Origin: Mesorhizobium atlanticum | GTDB lineage: Bacteria > Pseudomonadota > Alphaproteobacteria > Rhizobiales > Rhizobiaceae | Assembly (NCBI RefSeq): GCF_003289965.1 | Contig: NZ_QMBQ01000001.1 | Span: 1 to 64,000, forward strand | DNA length: 64,000 bases | Direction of reading: 5' to 3' | Shown here: one piece after another, positions 47,740-56,172 of the stretch | Position numbering within the stretch: the first letter of the stretch is position 1 | Layout: the number at the start of each line of letters is the position of its first letter | Made by a program: the position numbers and the translations under genes | The notes under the pieces: generated by a model | The model's database searches: none | The model's input: the letters and a program-made list of their open reading frames with translations, nothing else | Told to the model about the DNA's origin: nothing

Positions 47740-49497
47740 ATGTCGCGAAAGCGCCCTCCGACTGGTTTGCCGCCCGTTTCCCTGCGCGGGGTGTTCCTGC
47801 GCGCAGTCAGCGATGTTGGCCTGTTCTCGCTGCTGATCAACCTGCTGCTGCTGGTGGTCCCGCTTTACCTGCTCCAGGTCTACGATCGGGTGCTGCCCTC
47901 CTCCAGCGTCGAGACGCTGGTCTATCTGTCGGTCATCGCGGTCGCGGCGCTCGGCTTCCTCGGCTTGCTCGACGCCATCCGCGCCGTCTACACGCAGCGC
48001 ATCGCCGCGACGGTCAACGACAGGCTGGGCGCAAGGATGTTCGCTGCTTCACTCGGCGCCAGAAGCACGCCGTCGCCGCTCGCCGACCTCGCCTCGGTCT
48101 GCGCCTTTATCCGTTCGCGCGGTGTCTCGGTGCTGTTCGACCTGCCCTTCGCGCCGGTCTTCCTCGGCCTGCTCTACCTGATCCATCCGGTGCTGTTCTG
48201 GGTGACGCTCGGCGGCACCGCTCTGCTGGTCGTGCTGGTCGTGGCCAACCAGCTTGCGATCGGCAGGAACGATGCGCTGTCGGCGGAGCGTTCGGCCTTG
48301 GCCAGCCGGGCCGAGCAGGCCTTTACCCGCAACGCCGACACGCTGCGCGCCATGGGCATGGTCGAAAACGCCGCGCGCGCATGGGGGCGGCATGTGGCGG
48401 AAGCGCTTGTGCTGCATGACCGTTCGGCCAGCGCCAACGCCGTCTTCAGCGGCGCTTCCCGGGCGCTGCGCATGATGCTGCAGCTGGCGATCCTCGGCGC
48501 CGGCGCCTGGCTGGTGCTGAAGGGTGAGATGACGGCCGGCATGATCTTCGCCTCCTCGCTGGTGTCGTCGCGCGCGCTGCAGCCGCTCGACCAGCTGATC
48601 GGCTCGTGGCGGCAGATCGGCGAGGCCAGGCGCGCCTGGGAGCGGCTGCAGGTCGCGCTTGCTGGGCAGCCGACAGACGCGCGCAAGCTCGCCCTGCCCG
48701 ATCCGACCGGCGCGATTGCCGCGCAGGATCTTTTCTTCATCGCGCCCAACGCCAGCTTCGGCGCCGAGCCGATCCTGAAGCGGCTGAGCTTCGCTATTCA
48801 GCCCGGCGAAGCGGTGGCGATCGTCGGCCCGAGCGGTGCCGGCAAATCGACGTTGGCGCGGCTGCTTGTCGGGGCGGCCCAGCCGAGCGGCGGCTCGGTC
48901 AGGATCGACGGCGCCGAGCTCAGGACCTGGGACGAGAACCAGCTTGGCCGGCATATCGGCTATCTGGCGCAGGAGGTGGAGCTTTTCCCCGGCTCGGTCA
49001 GCGAGAATATCGCCCGCTTCGACGCAGGCGCGGACGACGCGGCGATCGTCGAAGCTGCCAAACGCGCCGAGGCGCATGAGCTGATCCTTTCGCTGCGCGA
49101 CGGCTACCAGACGATGGTGGCCGGGACGCTGTCGGGCGGCGAGAGGCAGCGGATCGGGCTGGCGCGCGCCTTCTACGGCAATCCGCGCATCCTGGTGCTG
49201 GACGAGCCGAGCACGCATCTCGACGGCGCCGGCGAAACGGCGCTCGAAGCGGTGCTGGCGGCCGCGCGCGCGGCGGGCGTCACCACGATCGTGATCACCC
49301 ATCGCCCCTCCATCGCCACCGCCTGCGACCGCGTGATGGTTCTGCGCGGCGGCGTCATCGAGGCGTTCGGATCGAGCGCCGAGGTGCTGCGGCAGTCGAC
49401 CGTCGACAAAGGCAAAGGCGCGCGGCAGAACACGGTGGTGACGGGCTCGTTCGCGCCGGTCATCCGCGCCTCGCAAACCATCCGCCACGGGTCGTAG
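47740..49497 (+). CDS. prsD: Type I secretion ABC transporter (PrsD-like)
   Basis: 585 residues. About six membrane spans in residues 15-310, then an ABC domain: Walker A GPSGAGKST (about 365-373), signature LSGGERQRIGLARAF (about 465-479), Walker B ILVLDEPSTHLDG, and switch His in IVITHRPS. There is no C39 peptidase domain, as usual for PrsD-type RTX exporters. Starts 12 bases after the glycanase stop. It pairs with the HlyD-like protein encoded 3 bases later to export the glycanase. Confidence 0.9.
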   Translation: MSRKRPPTGLPPVSLRGVFLRAVSDVGLFSLLINLLLLVVPLYLLQVYDRVLPSSSVETLVYLSVIAVAALGFLGLLDAIRAVYTQRIAATVNDRLGARMFAASLGARSTPSPLADLASVCAFIRSRGVSVLFDLPFAPVFLGLLYLIHPVLFWVTLGGTALLVVLVVANQLAIGRNDALSAERSALASRAEQAFTRNADTLRAMGMVENAARAWGRHVAEALVLHDRSASANAVFSGASRALRMMLQLAILGAGAWLVLKGEMTAGMIFASSLVSSRALQPLDQLIGSWRQIGEARRAWERLQVALAGQPTDARKLALPDPTGAIAAQDLFFIAPNASFGAEPILKRLSFAIQPGEAVAIVGPSGAGKSTLARLLVGAAQPSGGSVRIDGAELRTWDENQLGRHIGYLAQEVELFPGSVSENIARFDAGADDAAIVEAAKRAEAHELILSLRDGYQTMVAGTLSGGERQRIGLARAFYGNPRILVLDEPSTHLDGAGETALEAVLAAARAAGVTTIVITHRPSIATACDRVMVLRGGVIEAFGSSAEVLRQSTVDKGKGARQNTVVTGSFAPVIRASQTIRHGS

Positions 49498-49500
49498 ACG

Positions 49501-50820
49501 ATGTCCGCGCCAAGCCTCACCTTCGACGACCGGCCGCGCACAGACTTCCGCCGCACCGCCTTTGCCGGCTACGCGGCAATCGCGTTGCTGGTCGGCGGCT
49601 TCGGCTACTGGGCAGCGAGCGCGCCGCTGGCCGGCGCGGTGATCACGCAAGGCACGATCGCCGCGACCGGCGGCAACATCCTGATCCAGCATCGCGAGGG
49701 CGGCATCATCAGCAAGTTACTTGTGCATGAAGGCGACCGCGTGCGCGAGGGCCAGGAGTTGATCCTGCTGGACCGCACCGCGCCGGAGGCCGATCTCAAC
49801 CGACTGACCCGGCAATGGATCGCGCTCAAGGCGAGTGCGGCGCGGCTGGAAGCCGAGCGCGACGGGCTGGACCGGCTGGCGCCGATCACCGCGCCCGCGC
49901 CGGCGCCGTTCCAGCCGGCGTTCGAAAACCTGATCCGCGAACAGCAGAAGGAGTTCGACGCCAGACTCGCGCGCTTCCGCTCGGAGCAGTCGATCCTGGC
50001 GCAGCGCGTCGCCATGCATCGCGAATCCGTCAAGGGCCTGATCGCGCAGAAGGCGGCAATCGAGCAGCAGGCCGAGGTGGTGAAGAAGGAGCTCGGCATC
50101 AAGACCGACCTCCTTAGCAAGGGGCTCACCAACCGCAGCGAATATTCGCAGCTGCTGCGCTCGGAGGCCGACCTCGTCGGCCAGGCCGGCGCGCTGGAAG
50201 CGTACCTTGCCTCCGCCAAGACGCAGATCGCGGAGGCCGAGGCGCAGACCGAGCGCGCCACCACGCAGCGCGTCGAGGAGGCGCTGACCAAGCTCGACGA
50301 CGTGCGCACCAACCTCGCCGACATCGAGGAACAGATGCGCGCGGCGGAAGCCGTGCTGAAGCGCACGACGATCACCGCGCCGGCGGCGGGCATCGTCGTG
50401 TCCTCAACCTACAATGCGCAAGGCAGCGTGGTCGCGCCCGGCGAGAAGATCATGGAGATCCTGCCCACGTCGTCGGGCCTGCTGGTGGACGCGAAGCTCA
50501 GGCCGAGGGACATCGACCAGGTGCATGTCGGCCAGAAGGCGATGCTCAGGCTCTCCGCGCTCAACACGCGCCTGACCCCGGAGGTCGCGGCCACGGTGAG
50601 CGAGATTTCCGCCGACCGGCTGATCGACGAAACCACGCACGAGCCCTATTTCCGCGCCAGGCTGAAGATCGCGGACGCCCTGCCACCCGGCGTGAAGAAA
50701 GAACAGCTTTATCCCGGCGCCCCGGTCGACACCTTCATCAGCACCGGCGACCGGACTTTCTTCGAATATCTGGTGCGGCCGATGATGGATTCCTTCGCGC
50801 GGGCATTTGCGGAAAGGTAG
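49501..50820 (+). CDS. prsE: Type I secretion membrane-fusion protein (PrsE-like)
   Basis: 439 residues. A short cytosolic N-terminus, one span (YAAIALLVGGFGYWAASAPL, about 22-41), a biotinyl-lipoyl half (NILIQHREGGIISKLLVHEGDRVREGQELILLD), a long coiled coil (about 95-275, with KAAIEQQAEVVKKELGIKTDLLSKGLTNRSEY), and the C-terminal HlyD domain (ITAPAAGIVVSS...PGEKIMEILPTSSGLLVDAKLRP). It would span the periplasm to an outer membrane TolC. No tolC gene is in the window. The operon ends here. Confidence 0.9.
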   Translation: MSAPSLTFDDRPRTDFRRTAFAGYAAIALLVGGFGYWAASAPLAGAVITQGTIAATGGNILIQHREGGIISKLLVHEGDRVREGQELILLDRTAPEADLNRLTRQWIALKASAARLEAERDGLDRLAPITAPAPAPFQPAFENLIREQQKEFDARLARFRSEQSILAQRVAMHRESVKGLIAQKAAIEQQAEVVKKELGIKTDLLSKGLTNRSEYSQLLRSEADLVGQAGALEAYLASAKTQIAEAEAQTERATTQRVEEALTKLDDVRTNLADIEEQMRAAEAVLKRTTITAPAAGIVVSSTYNAQGSVVAPGEKIMEILPTSSGLLVDAKLRPRDIDQVHVGQKAMLRLSALNTRLTPEVAATVSEISADRLIDETTHEPYFRARLKIADALPPGVKKEQLYPGAPVDTFISTGDRTFFEYLVRPMMDSFARAFAER

Positions 50821-50923
50821 GGGCGGACCGCAGGTTGCCGGCGGCCGTCGCGGTGAGCGGCAGGCTCACGGTCAGGCCCGGATAAACAGCTACGGCTCAG
50901 GGCATCGGCGTTGGGCAGACGGG

Positions 50924-51136
50924 TTATTCCAGAAAGATAAGCGCCGTGGCCAGGAATCCCATCCCGAAGCAAGACGCCATCGAATAGGCGATCATGCCGA
51001 CAGCCACATAGTCGCCCCCGCCTGGCGACAGATGGCTGCCGAGCGTGCCGAAAGCCAGGAGCCAGCACGCCACCGCCAATCCGATGATCGCCCCGGTAGC
51101 GAGGTTCTTGACGACAAAGAGCACCAGTGGAGGCAT
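50924..51136 (-). CDS. Small membrane protein
   Basis: 70 residues from the ATG at 51136 (GGGAG upstream), with two or three spans: VLFVVKNLATGAIIGLAVACWLLAFGTL and YVAVGMIAYSMASCFGMGFLATALIFL. An extended start at 51286 gives a Pro/Arg-rich N-terminus that is unlikely to be real. No family recognised. Confidence 0.55.
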   Translation of the reverse strand: MPPLVLFVVKNLATGAIIGLAVACWLLAFGTLGSHLSPGGGDYVAVGMIAYSMASCFGMGFLATALIFLE

Positions 51137-51548
51137 GAGCGCTGCTCCCAAAAGAGCATTTCGCGGCGGCCCAGGGCTTGCGGCCAGGGCCGGCTGCTGC
51201 CATTCAACGCCAGGACGGTCATCTGGTTGCTCCTCCCCGCCGTTTTCGCTCCTGAACCGGTTCGAGCGGCTGTTTGCCTGACGCACGGGGTTTCAGCCGA
51301 GGGTGCGAGCCGCCAGCCTCATTCCCGATGTCCGCCCGCGCCTTCGTTTGCGGGCCCGCAAAGCGGCGCCGCGACCCGATCGCGGGCCGCGGGCCGGTCG
51401 AAGGCGACGCGATCTCGCCCGGCTTCGACCCGTACGACTGCGTTTTGCTGGACGCGGCCGGTGCGGATTTCCTGACTGTCGCAAAAACTATCCGGCGGTC
51501 CGTGTGGTCCGCCGTGTAGTCGCTACGTTCCTTGACAGCTATTGCAGT
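51137..51548. other. Region without a supported gene
   Basis: About 400 bases. A plus-strand open frame (51328-51519, MSARAFVCGPAKRRRDPIAG...) has unusual composition and no ribosome site, so I do not call it. Nothing else was recognised. Confidence 0.4.
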
Positions 51549-51764
51549 CTATTTTTTGGAGAGGAACGTCTTGCACGCAGGAGTGAGCTCACTGATGTGC
51601 TGTTTAAGACAGCTTAACCCCTTTGCATTGTCGACCATCTTGCACAATCGCTGGGCATCCGCCCTGCAGGGTGTTTTATAGGCATCTTTCGCCAAAGCGG
51701 CGTCGGCGAGGAAAAGCGATACAGAAGCGAGAAGCGCCAGTCCAAGCGATTTCTGTTTGCGCAT
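51549..51764 (-). CDS. Secreted Cys-rich-repeat protein
   Basis: 71 residues. Signal peptide to about 25 (LGLALLASVSLFLADAALAKD), then CRADAQRLCKMVDNAKGLSCLKQHISELTPACKTFL, a single cysteine-rich repeat of the type found in the GLG1 family, with four Cys. Probably periplasmic. The function of small bacterial versions is unknown. Confidence 0.75.
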   Translation of the reverse strand: MRKQKSLGLALLASVSLFLADAALAKDAYKTPCRADAQRLCKMVDNAKGLSCLKQHISELTPACKTFLSKK

Positions 51765-52015
51765 GACTTCTTTCCCCTCTGAATGAGCACAGTAACGCAG
51801 CCATTATATACGCTATTCCTTATATAACGGGAAGACCAAAGACTTCGCGACGGCGCGCTCCGAGCCCATTGGCAAAGGACGATATTTCAAACTGAGAAAC
51901 CGCCAGATTCCACGGCAATTTCGACGCCCGCTCCAACGCTGGCTCCCCCGGTCGTCAGCGACAGTCCCGCCATCGACGACGCGAAACGGTCGCGCCGCAA
52001 AGGATGGAGACGACG

Positions 52016-52264
52016 ATGACGAGTTTGGAACATACCGCCTATGAAAACGGCCGGTCGGGCATCGGCCCGATCGGCTTTGCCGGCCGGGCGCTCAGGGTTT
52101 TCTATCATGCGATGAAGATGCGCAGCGACCGCGCCGCCTTGCAGGCCATGCCCGACTTTCTGCTCAAGGACATGGGCATCGCCCGCTCGGAGATCGATCA
52201 CTACACCTCGATGCGCTCCGCCGCATCCGACACCGACGGGATGGACATCCGCGACGGGGGGTGA
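52016..52264 (+). CDS. DUF1127 protein
   Basis: 82 residues from the ATG at 52016 (GGAG six bases before). The DUF1127 core is RALRVFYHAMKMRSDRAALQAMPDFLLKDMGIARSEIDHYTSMRSA. In rhizobia and relatives such small Arg-rich proteins are linked to RNA turnover and phosphate or stress responses. An ATG four codons upstream is less well spaced. Confidence 0.85.
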   Translation: MTSLEHTAYENGRSGIGPIGFAGRALRVFYHAMKMRSDRAALQAMPDFLLKDMGIARSEIDHYTSMRSAASDTDGMDIRDGG

Positions 52265-52512
52265 CCGCCGTTGGCGATCGCGGCCACGCCGTCGACAAGC
52301 CTCGGGCGCCCTCCCAACGCCCGGGGCTTTCTGCATTTCGGCGCATTCGGTTCAGGCGGTGGGCCATGCCGTTTCAAACGATACGTCCAACGCCATTTCC
52401 ACGGTGAGCGTATGAAAAATTCCACGGTCGCATCCACTCTCGTTCAAACGCTCCATCGGCAAACAGAGGCCGTCACGGCAACCAAGCCGCAAAACAACCT
52501 TTGGAGATGAAG
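52265..52512. other. Intergenic region
   Basis: About 250 bases between DUF1127 and OsmC genes. A hairpin-forming GGGCG...CGCCC area (52308-52325) lies just after the DUF1127 stop. No gene seen. Confidence 0.4.
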
Positions 52513-53091
52513 ATGCAACCCAACACCAAACCTGCACGGCTTCCGCTCAATGGCGTCGACACGCCGAACCTGATGGCGACGATCAATTTCGTCGCCGGGC
52601 AACCGGAACTCGCCAAGTTCCAGTTCCGCGCCCACAATGAGTGGATCGAAGGCACGCACAGCAAGACCGTCATGAACGGCTTCTTCGGCGCCGGCAACGA
52701 GCAGAAGCATGAGAAGCCGCATTATGCCGACGCCGACCATCCGGCGATCCTGTGCGGCGCCGACAATGCGCCGACCCCGGTCGAGTGGCTGCTGCACGGA
52801 CTGGCGGGCTGCCTGATGGCGGGCGTGGCCAACATCGCCGCCGCGCGCGGCATCAAGCTCACCAAGGTGAAGTGCTCGGTCGACGGCGACATCGACCTGC
52901 GCGGCATCCTCGGCATTTCCGACGAGGTCCGCAACGGCTTCCAGAACATCCATGTGTCGTTCGAGATCGAAGGCGACGCGCCGGCCGAGAAGCTCAAGCA
53001 GCTGGTCGAGCAGTCGCGCGCGCGTTCGGCCGTGTTCGACGTGCTGACCAAGGGCGTGCCGGTCACCGTCGGCATCAAGACCATCCAGTAA
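52513..53091 (+). CDS. OsmC-family protein
   Basis: 192 residues from the ATG at 52513 (GGAG six bases upstream; ATG at 52507 is too close). OsmC/Ohr fold: FQFRAHNEWIEGTHSKTVMNGFFG (about 35-58), DNAPTPVEWLLHGLAGCLMAGVANIAAARG (about 85-114, with the redox Cys at about 101) and a C-terminal half. The second conserved Cys of Ohr proteins is not obvious, so classical peroxidase activity is uncertain. It opens a run of genes that continues with two flavoproteins and a MaoC hydratase. Confidence 0.85.
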   Translation: MQPNTKPARLPLNGVDTPNLMATINFVAGQPELAKFQFRAHNEWIEGTHSKTVMNGFFGAGNEQKHEKPHYADADHPAILCGADNAPTPVEWLLHGLAGCLMAGVANIAAARGIKLTKVKCSVDGDIDLRGILGISDEVRNGFQNIHVSFEIEGDAPAEKLKQLVEQSRARSAVFDVLTKGVPVTVGIKTIQ

Positions 53092-53150
53092 GCCGGCTGG
53101 CGGTCCGGAACCGATCCGGGCCGCCTCTCCTCCCATTGACGGAACAGAAC

Positions 53151-54377
53151 ATGAGACGCGCGGACGTCGTCATCATCGGCGCGGGCCAGGCCGGCCTTGC
53201 GCTCAGCCATTGCCTCGGCCAGGCCGGCATCGACCATGCCGTGCTGGAGCGCGGCCGCATCGGGGAGCGCTGGCGCTCGCAGAGCTGGCGCTCGCTTCGG
53301 CTGCTCACGCCGAACTGGCTGAACGCGCTCCCCGGCTCGCCCTATAAGGGCGGCGATCCCGACGGCTTCATGAGCAAAGGGGCTTTCGTGGAAAGCCTGG
53401 AGCGCTACGCCTGGCAATGGCATGCGCCAGTCGAGACCAATGTCGAGGTCCTCGCCGCCAAGCGAACCGGCGACGGCTTCGCCTTGCGCACCAACGCCGG
53501 CGACTGGTCGGCACGCGCGGTCGTCGTCGCGACGGGGCATTGCGACCGGCCGGTCATCCCTTTTTCGACTGAGACCCTTCGCGGGCCGCTCAGCATCCAC
53601 GCTTCGCACTATCGCTCGCCCGGCGAGCTGCCGGGCGGCGGCGTGCTGGTCGTCGGCGCCTCGTCCTCCGGCGTGCAGATCGCCGACGAGCTCGCCCGCG
53701 CCGGGCGGCGCGTGGTGCTTTCGGTCGGCAAGCATACGCGCCTGCCCAGAACATGGCGCGGCCAGGACATCTTCTTCTGGCTCCGCGCCATGGGCCTGAT
53801 GGCGCAGCGCCCGGAAGACCTGGCCAATCCGGAAGGCGCCCGGCGCCAGCCATCGCTGCAGCTCGCCGGCCGGCCGGACAGGGCCGATGTCGACCTCGCC
53901 ACGCTGCAGGCGCTCGGCGTGGAACTCACCGGGCGGGTGGGTGGCGTCGGCGATCGCGAGATCGGCTTCGCCGGCGATCTCGGCCAGCACATCGCGGCAG
54001 CCGAAGCGAAGCAGGCGCGCCTGCTCGACGAGATCGACCGCTTAACGGGCTCGGCGACGCCCTACCGACCCGAGCCGGTGGCGCTGCCATCGGCTTCGAG
54101 CGAGCGGCTGTCGCTGACGGACGGATCGATCCGCACCATCATCTGGGCGACCGGCTATGCGCGCTCGTTCGGCTGGCTGGAGCCGCTGGCGCTCGGCGCC
54201 GATGGCGAGCTCGCGCATCAGGGCGGCGTCACCAGCGTGCCCGGCCTCTACGCGCTCGGCTTCCGCTTCCTGCGCAAGCGCGATTCCAACTTCATCGGCG
54301 GCGTCGGCGCGGACGCCGAGGCGATCGCCGCCGAAATCTCCCGTCATCTCGACTGCGATGGCCGCAAGGCGGCCTGA
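53151..54377 (+). CDS. FAD/NADP-dependent monooxygenase (FMO-like)
   Basis: 408 residues from the ATG at 53151. Two nucleotide-binding motifs are visible: FAD site VVIIGAGQAGLALSHCLGQAG (about 6-26) and NADP site GGGVLVVGASSSGVQIADELARAGRRVVL (about 161-189), with FMO-type PGSPYKGGDPDGFMSKG and the ATGY motif (IIWATGYARSFGW, about 323-335). It would oxygenate a small organic substrate. Sits between the OsmC and a second flavoprotein gene, 60 bases after the former. Confidence 0.85.
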   Translation: MRRADVVIIGAGQAGLALSHCLGQAGIDHAVLERGRIGERWRSQSWRSLRLLTPNWLNALPGSPYKGGDPDGFMSKGAFVESLERYAWQWHAPVETNVEVLAAKRTGDGFALRTNAGDWSARAVVVATGHCDRPVIPFSTETLRGPLSIHASHYRSPGELPGGGVLVVGASSSGVQIADELARAGRRVVLSVGKHTRLPRTWRGQDIFFWLRAMGLMAQRPEDLANPEGARRQPSLQLAGRPDRADVDLATLQALGVELTGRVGGVGDREIGFAGDLGQHIAAAEAKQARLLDEIDRLTGSATPYRPEPVALPSASSERLSLTDGSIRTIIWATGYARSFGWLEPLALGADGELAHQGGVTSVPGLYALGFRFLRKRDSNFIGGVGADAEAIAAEISRHLDCDGRKAA

Positions 54378-54389
54378 GGAACAACGACC

Positions 54390-55685
54390 ATGACAAGCAA
54401 TCCCATCTCCCTCATGGCCTCCCCCAGGCGCGGCCATTACGACGCCATCATCGTCGGCGCGCGCTGCGCGGGTGCGGCGACCGCGATGCTGCTTGCCCGC
54501 GCGGGCCTCAAGGTGCTGGCGATCGACCGCAAGCCCTATGGCTCCGACACGCTGTCGACGCATGCGCTGATGCGGCCAGCGGTGCTGCAATTGTGGCGCT
54601 GGGGCCTGCTCGAGCCGCTGCTCGAGGCCGGCACGCCGCTGATCGAGACGACGACCTTCCACTATGGCGACAACGAGATCACCATCCCCCTCGCCTCCGG
54701 TTCGGAGCTTCCCGGCCTGATCGCGCCGCGGCGCACGGTGCTCGACCGCATCCTGGTCGATGCGGCGCGCAAGGCCGGGGCGGAGATCCTGCACGAAGTC
54801 GCGGTCGGCGATCTCTTCGCCGACACGCGCGGGCGGGTGCGCGGCATCGAGATCCGCGCCGCCGGCCGCTCGTCCCTGCGGGTCAGCGCAGATATCGTGG
54901 TCGGCGCCGACGGTGTCGGCTCGCTGGTGGCGAAATGCGTCGACGCCCAGCTCTTGCGACGCGGCTCGGTGTCGGCCGCCCATGTCTATGGCTATGCGCC
55001 GTTCGAGCCCGGCGCCGGCTATCACTGGTATTTCCGCGACGGGATCGCCGGCTCCTTCATCCCGACCAATGACGGCCTCGCCTGCATCGTCGCCTCGGTG
55101 CCGACGGGCCTGTTCGACCAGCGCTTCCGCCTCGGCCACGCGCGTGCCCGCATGGATGTGCTCGAAGCGCTTTCGCCGGCGCTGGCGGAACAGGCGGCAC
55201 GGGCGCCGAAGGATGCGCGGCTGCAGGCGTTCCGCGGCGTGCCGGGCTATATCCGCCAGCCGCACGGCCCCGGCTGGGCGCTGGTGGGCGACGCCGGCTT
55301 CTTCCGCGACCCGATCACCTCGCACGGCATTTCCGATGCGCTGCGCGACGCCGAGACTCTGGCGCGGGCCATCCTCGACGGCTCGGAGGCGGCATTCGCG
55401 ATCTGGCAGCGGCAGCGTGACATGATCGCGAACCAGATCCTGGACACCACCGACGCCGTCGCCGGCTTCGACTGGACGCTCGACGACCTCGGCGAGCGGC
55501 ATCGCCGCTTCAGCGCCGTGCTGAAGGCGGAGGTGCAGGCGCTGGCCGGGCAACCCATGCCCGTCCGCCGGGCCCCCTTCCCCGCATCGCGGCCGACGGC
55601 CCACCATGCGCCGGCCAATCAGGACGAGCCACCGGCGTCGACCGGCTCTAACCTCACTCGCAACCGAACCGGAGCAAGACCATGA
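54390..55685 (+). CDS. FAD-dependent aromatic-type oxidoreductase
   Basis: 431 residues. PHBH/UbiH-like flavoprotein: DAIIVGARCAGAATAMLLARAGLKVLAIDR (about 18-47), IVVGADGVGSLVAK (about 170-183) and the C-terminal FAD-binding GWALVGDAGFFRDPITSHGISDALRDAETLA (about 291-321). No domain fusion. It follows the FMO-like gene by 12 bases and overlaps the MaoC gene by 4, so the three are one operon. The substrate is not visible. Confidence 0.85.
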   Translation: MTSNPISLMASPRRGHYDAIIVGARCAGAATAMLLARAGLKVLAIDRKPYGSDTLSTHALMRPAVLQLWRWGLLEPLLEAGTPLIETTTFHYGDNEITIPLASGSELPGLIAPRRTVLDRILVDAARKAGAEILHEVAVGDLFADTRGRVRGIEIRAAGRSSLRVSADIVVGADGVGSLVAKCVDAQLLRRGSVSAAHVYGYAPFEPGAGYHWYFRDGIAGSFIPTNDGLACIVASVPTGLFDQRFRLGHARARMDVLEALSPALAEQAARAPKDARLQAFRGVPGYIRQPHGPGWALVGDAGFFRDPITSHGISDALRDAETLARAILDGSEAAFAIWQRQRDMIANQILDTTDAVAGFDWTLDDLGERHRRFSAVLKAEVQALAGQPMPVRRAPFPASRPTAHHAPANQDEPPASTGSNLTRNRTGARP

Positions 55686-56155
55686 CTTTGCATTCGATAA
55701 AGGATGGGCATGTGATGAAGGACGGCTGGGTTGGCGTCATCAAGGGGCGGCCAAAGGTGGGCGCCTTCGCCGAGCGCTCGCGGCGCACGCAGCCGCAGGA
55801 TATCGACGCCTTCGCCGATATGACCGGCGACCGTAACCCATTGCACTACGACAAGGCGCTGGCCGAGGCTTCGGTGTTCGGCAAGCTCATCGTGCAGGGC
55901 GGCGTCACCTCCGGCATCCTGAACGCGATGGTGGCGGAGGACCTTCCCGGCCCCGGCTCGGTGTTCCTCGAGGTCTCGTGGAAATTCGTCAAGGCGGTGG
56001 GCGTCGGCGAACTGATCACCGGCCGCGTCGAGGTCAAGGAGGTGCGCGCCGACAAGCCGATCACCAAGCTGGAGACATCGGTGCGCAACGAAGCCGGCGA
56101 GCTTTGCCTCACCGGCACCGCGACGGTGTTCACCGTGCCGCTCGCCAGGGGCTGA
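55682..56155 (+). CDS. MaoC-like hydratase
   Basis: 157 residues. Hot-dog fold with the R-hydratase active site: DIDAFADMTGDRNPLHYDKALAEASVFGKLIVQGGVTSGIL (about 40-80), containing the Asp-His pair. It probably hydrates or dehydrates an acyl-CoA. Overlaps the previous gene by four bases. The cluster (two oxygenating flavoproteins, hydratase) resembles a short degradation pathway, but the substrate is unknown. Confidence 0.85.
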   Translation: MTLHSIKDGHVMKDGWVGVIKGRPKVGAFAERSRRTQPQDIDAFADMTGDRNPLHYDKALAEASVFGKLIVQGGVTSGILNAMVAEDLPGPGSVFLEVSWKFVKAVGVGELITGRVEVKEVRADKPITKLETSVRNEAGELCLTGTATVFTVPLARG

Positions 56156-56172
56156 GGACTTCGCGTACCCGC

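Noticed and set aside
51274..51519. Plus-strand open frame rich in Arg and Gly
   Set aside because: No ribosome site, unusual composition, and most of its codons overlap a frame with equal openness; not supported.
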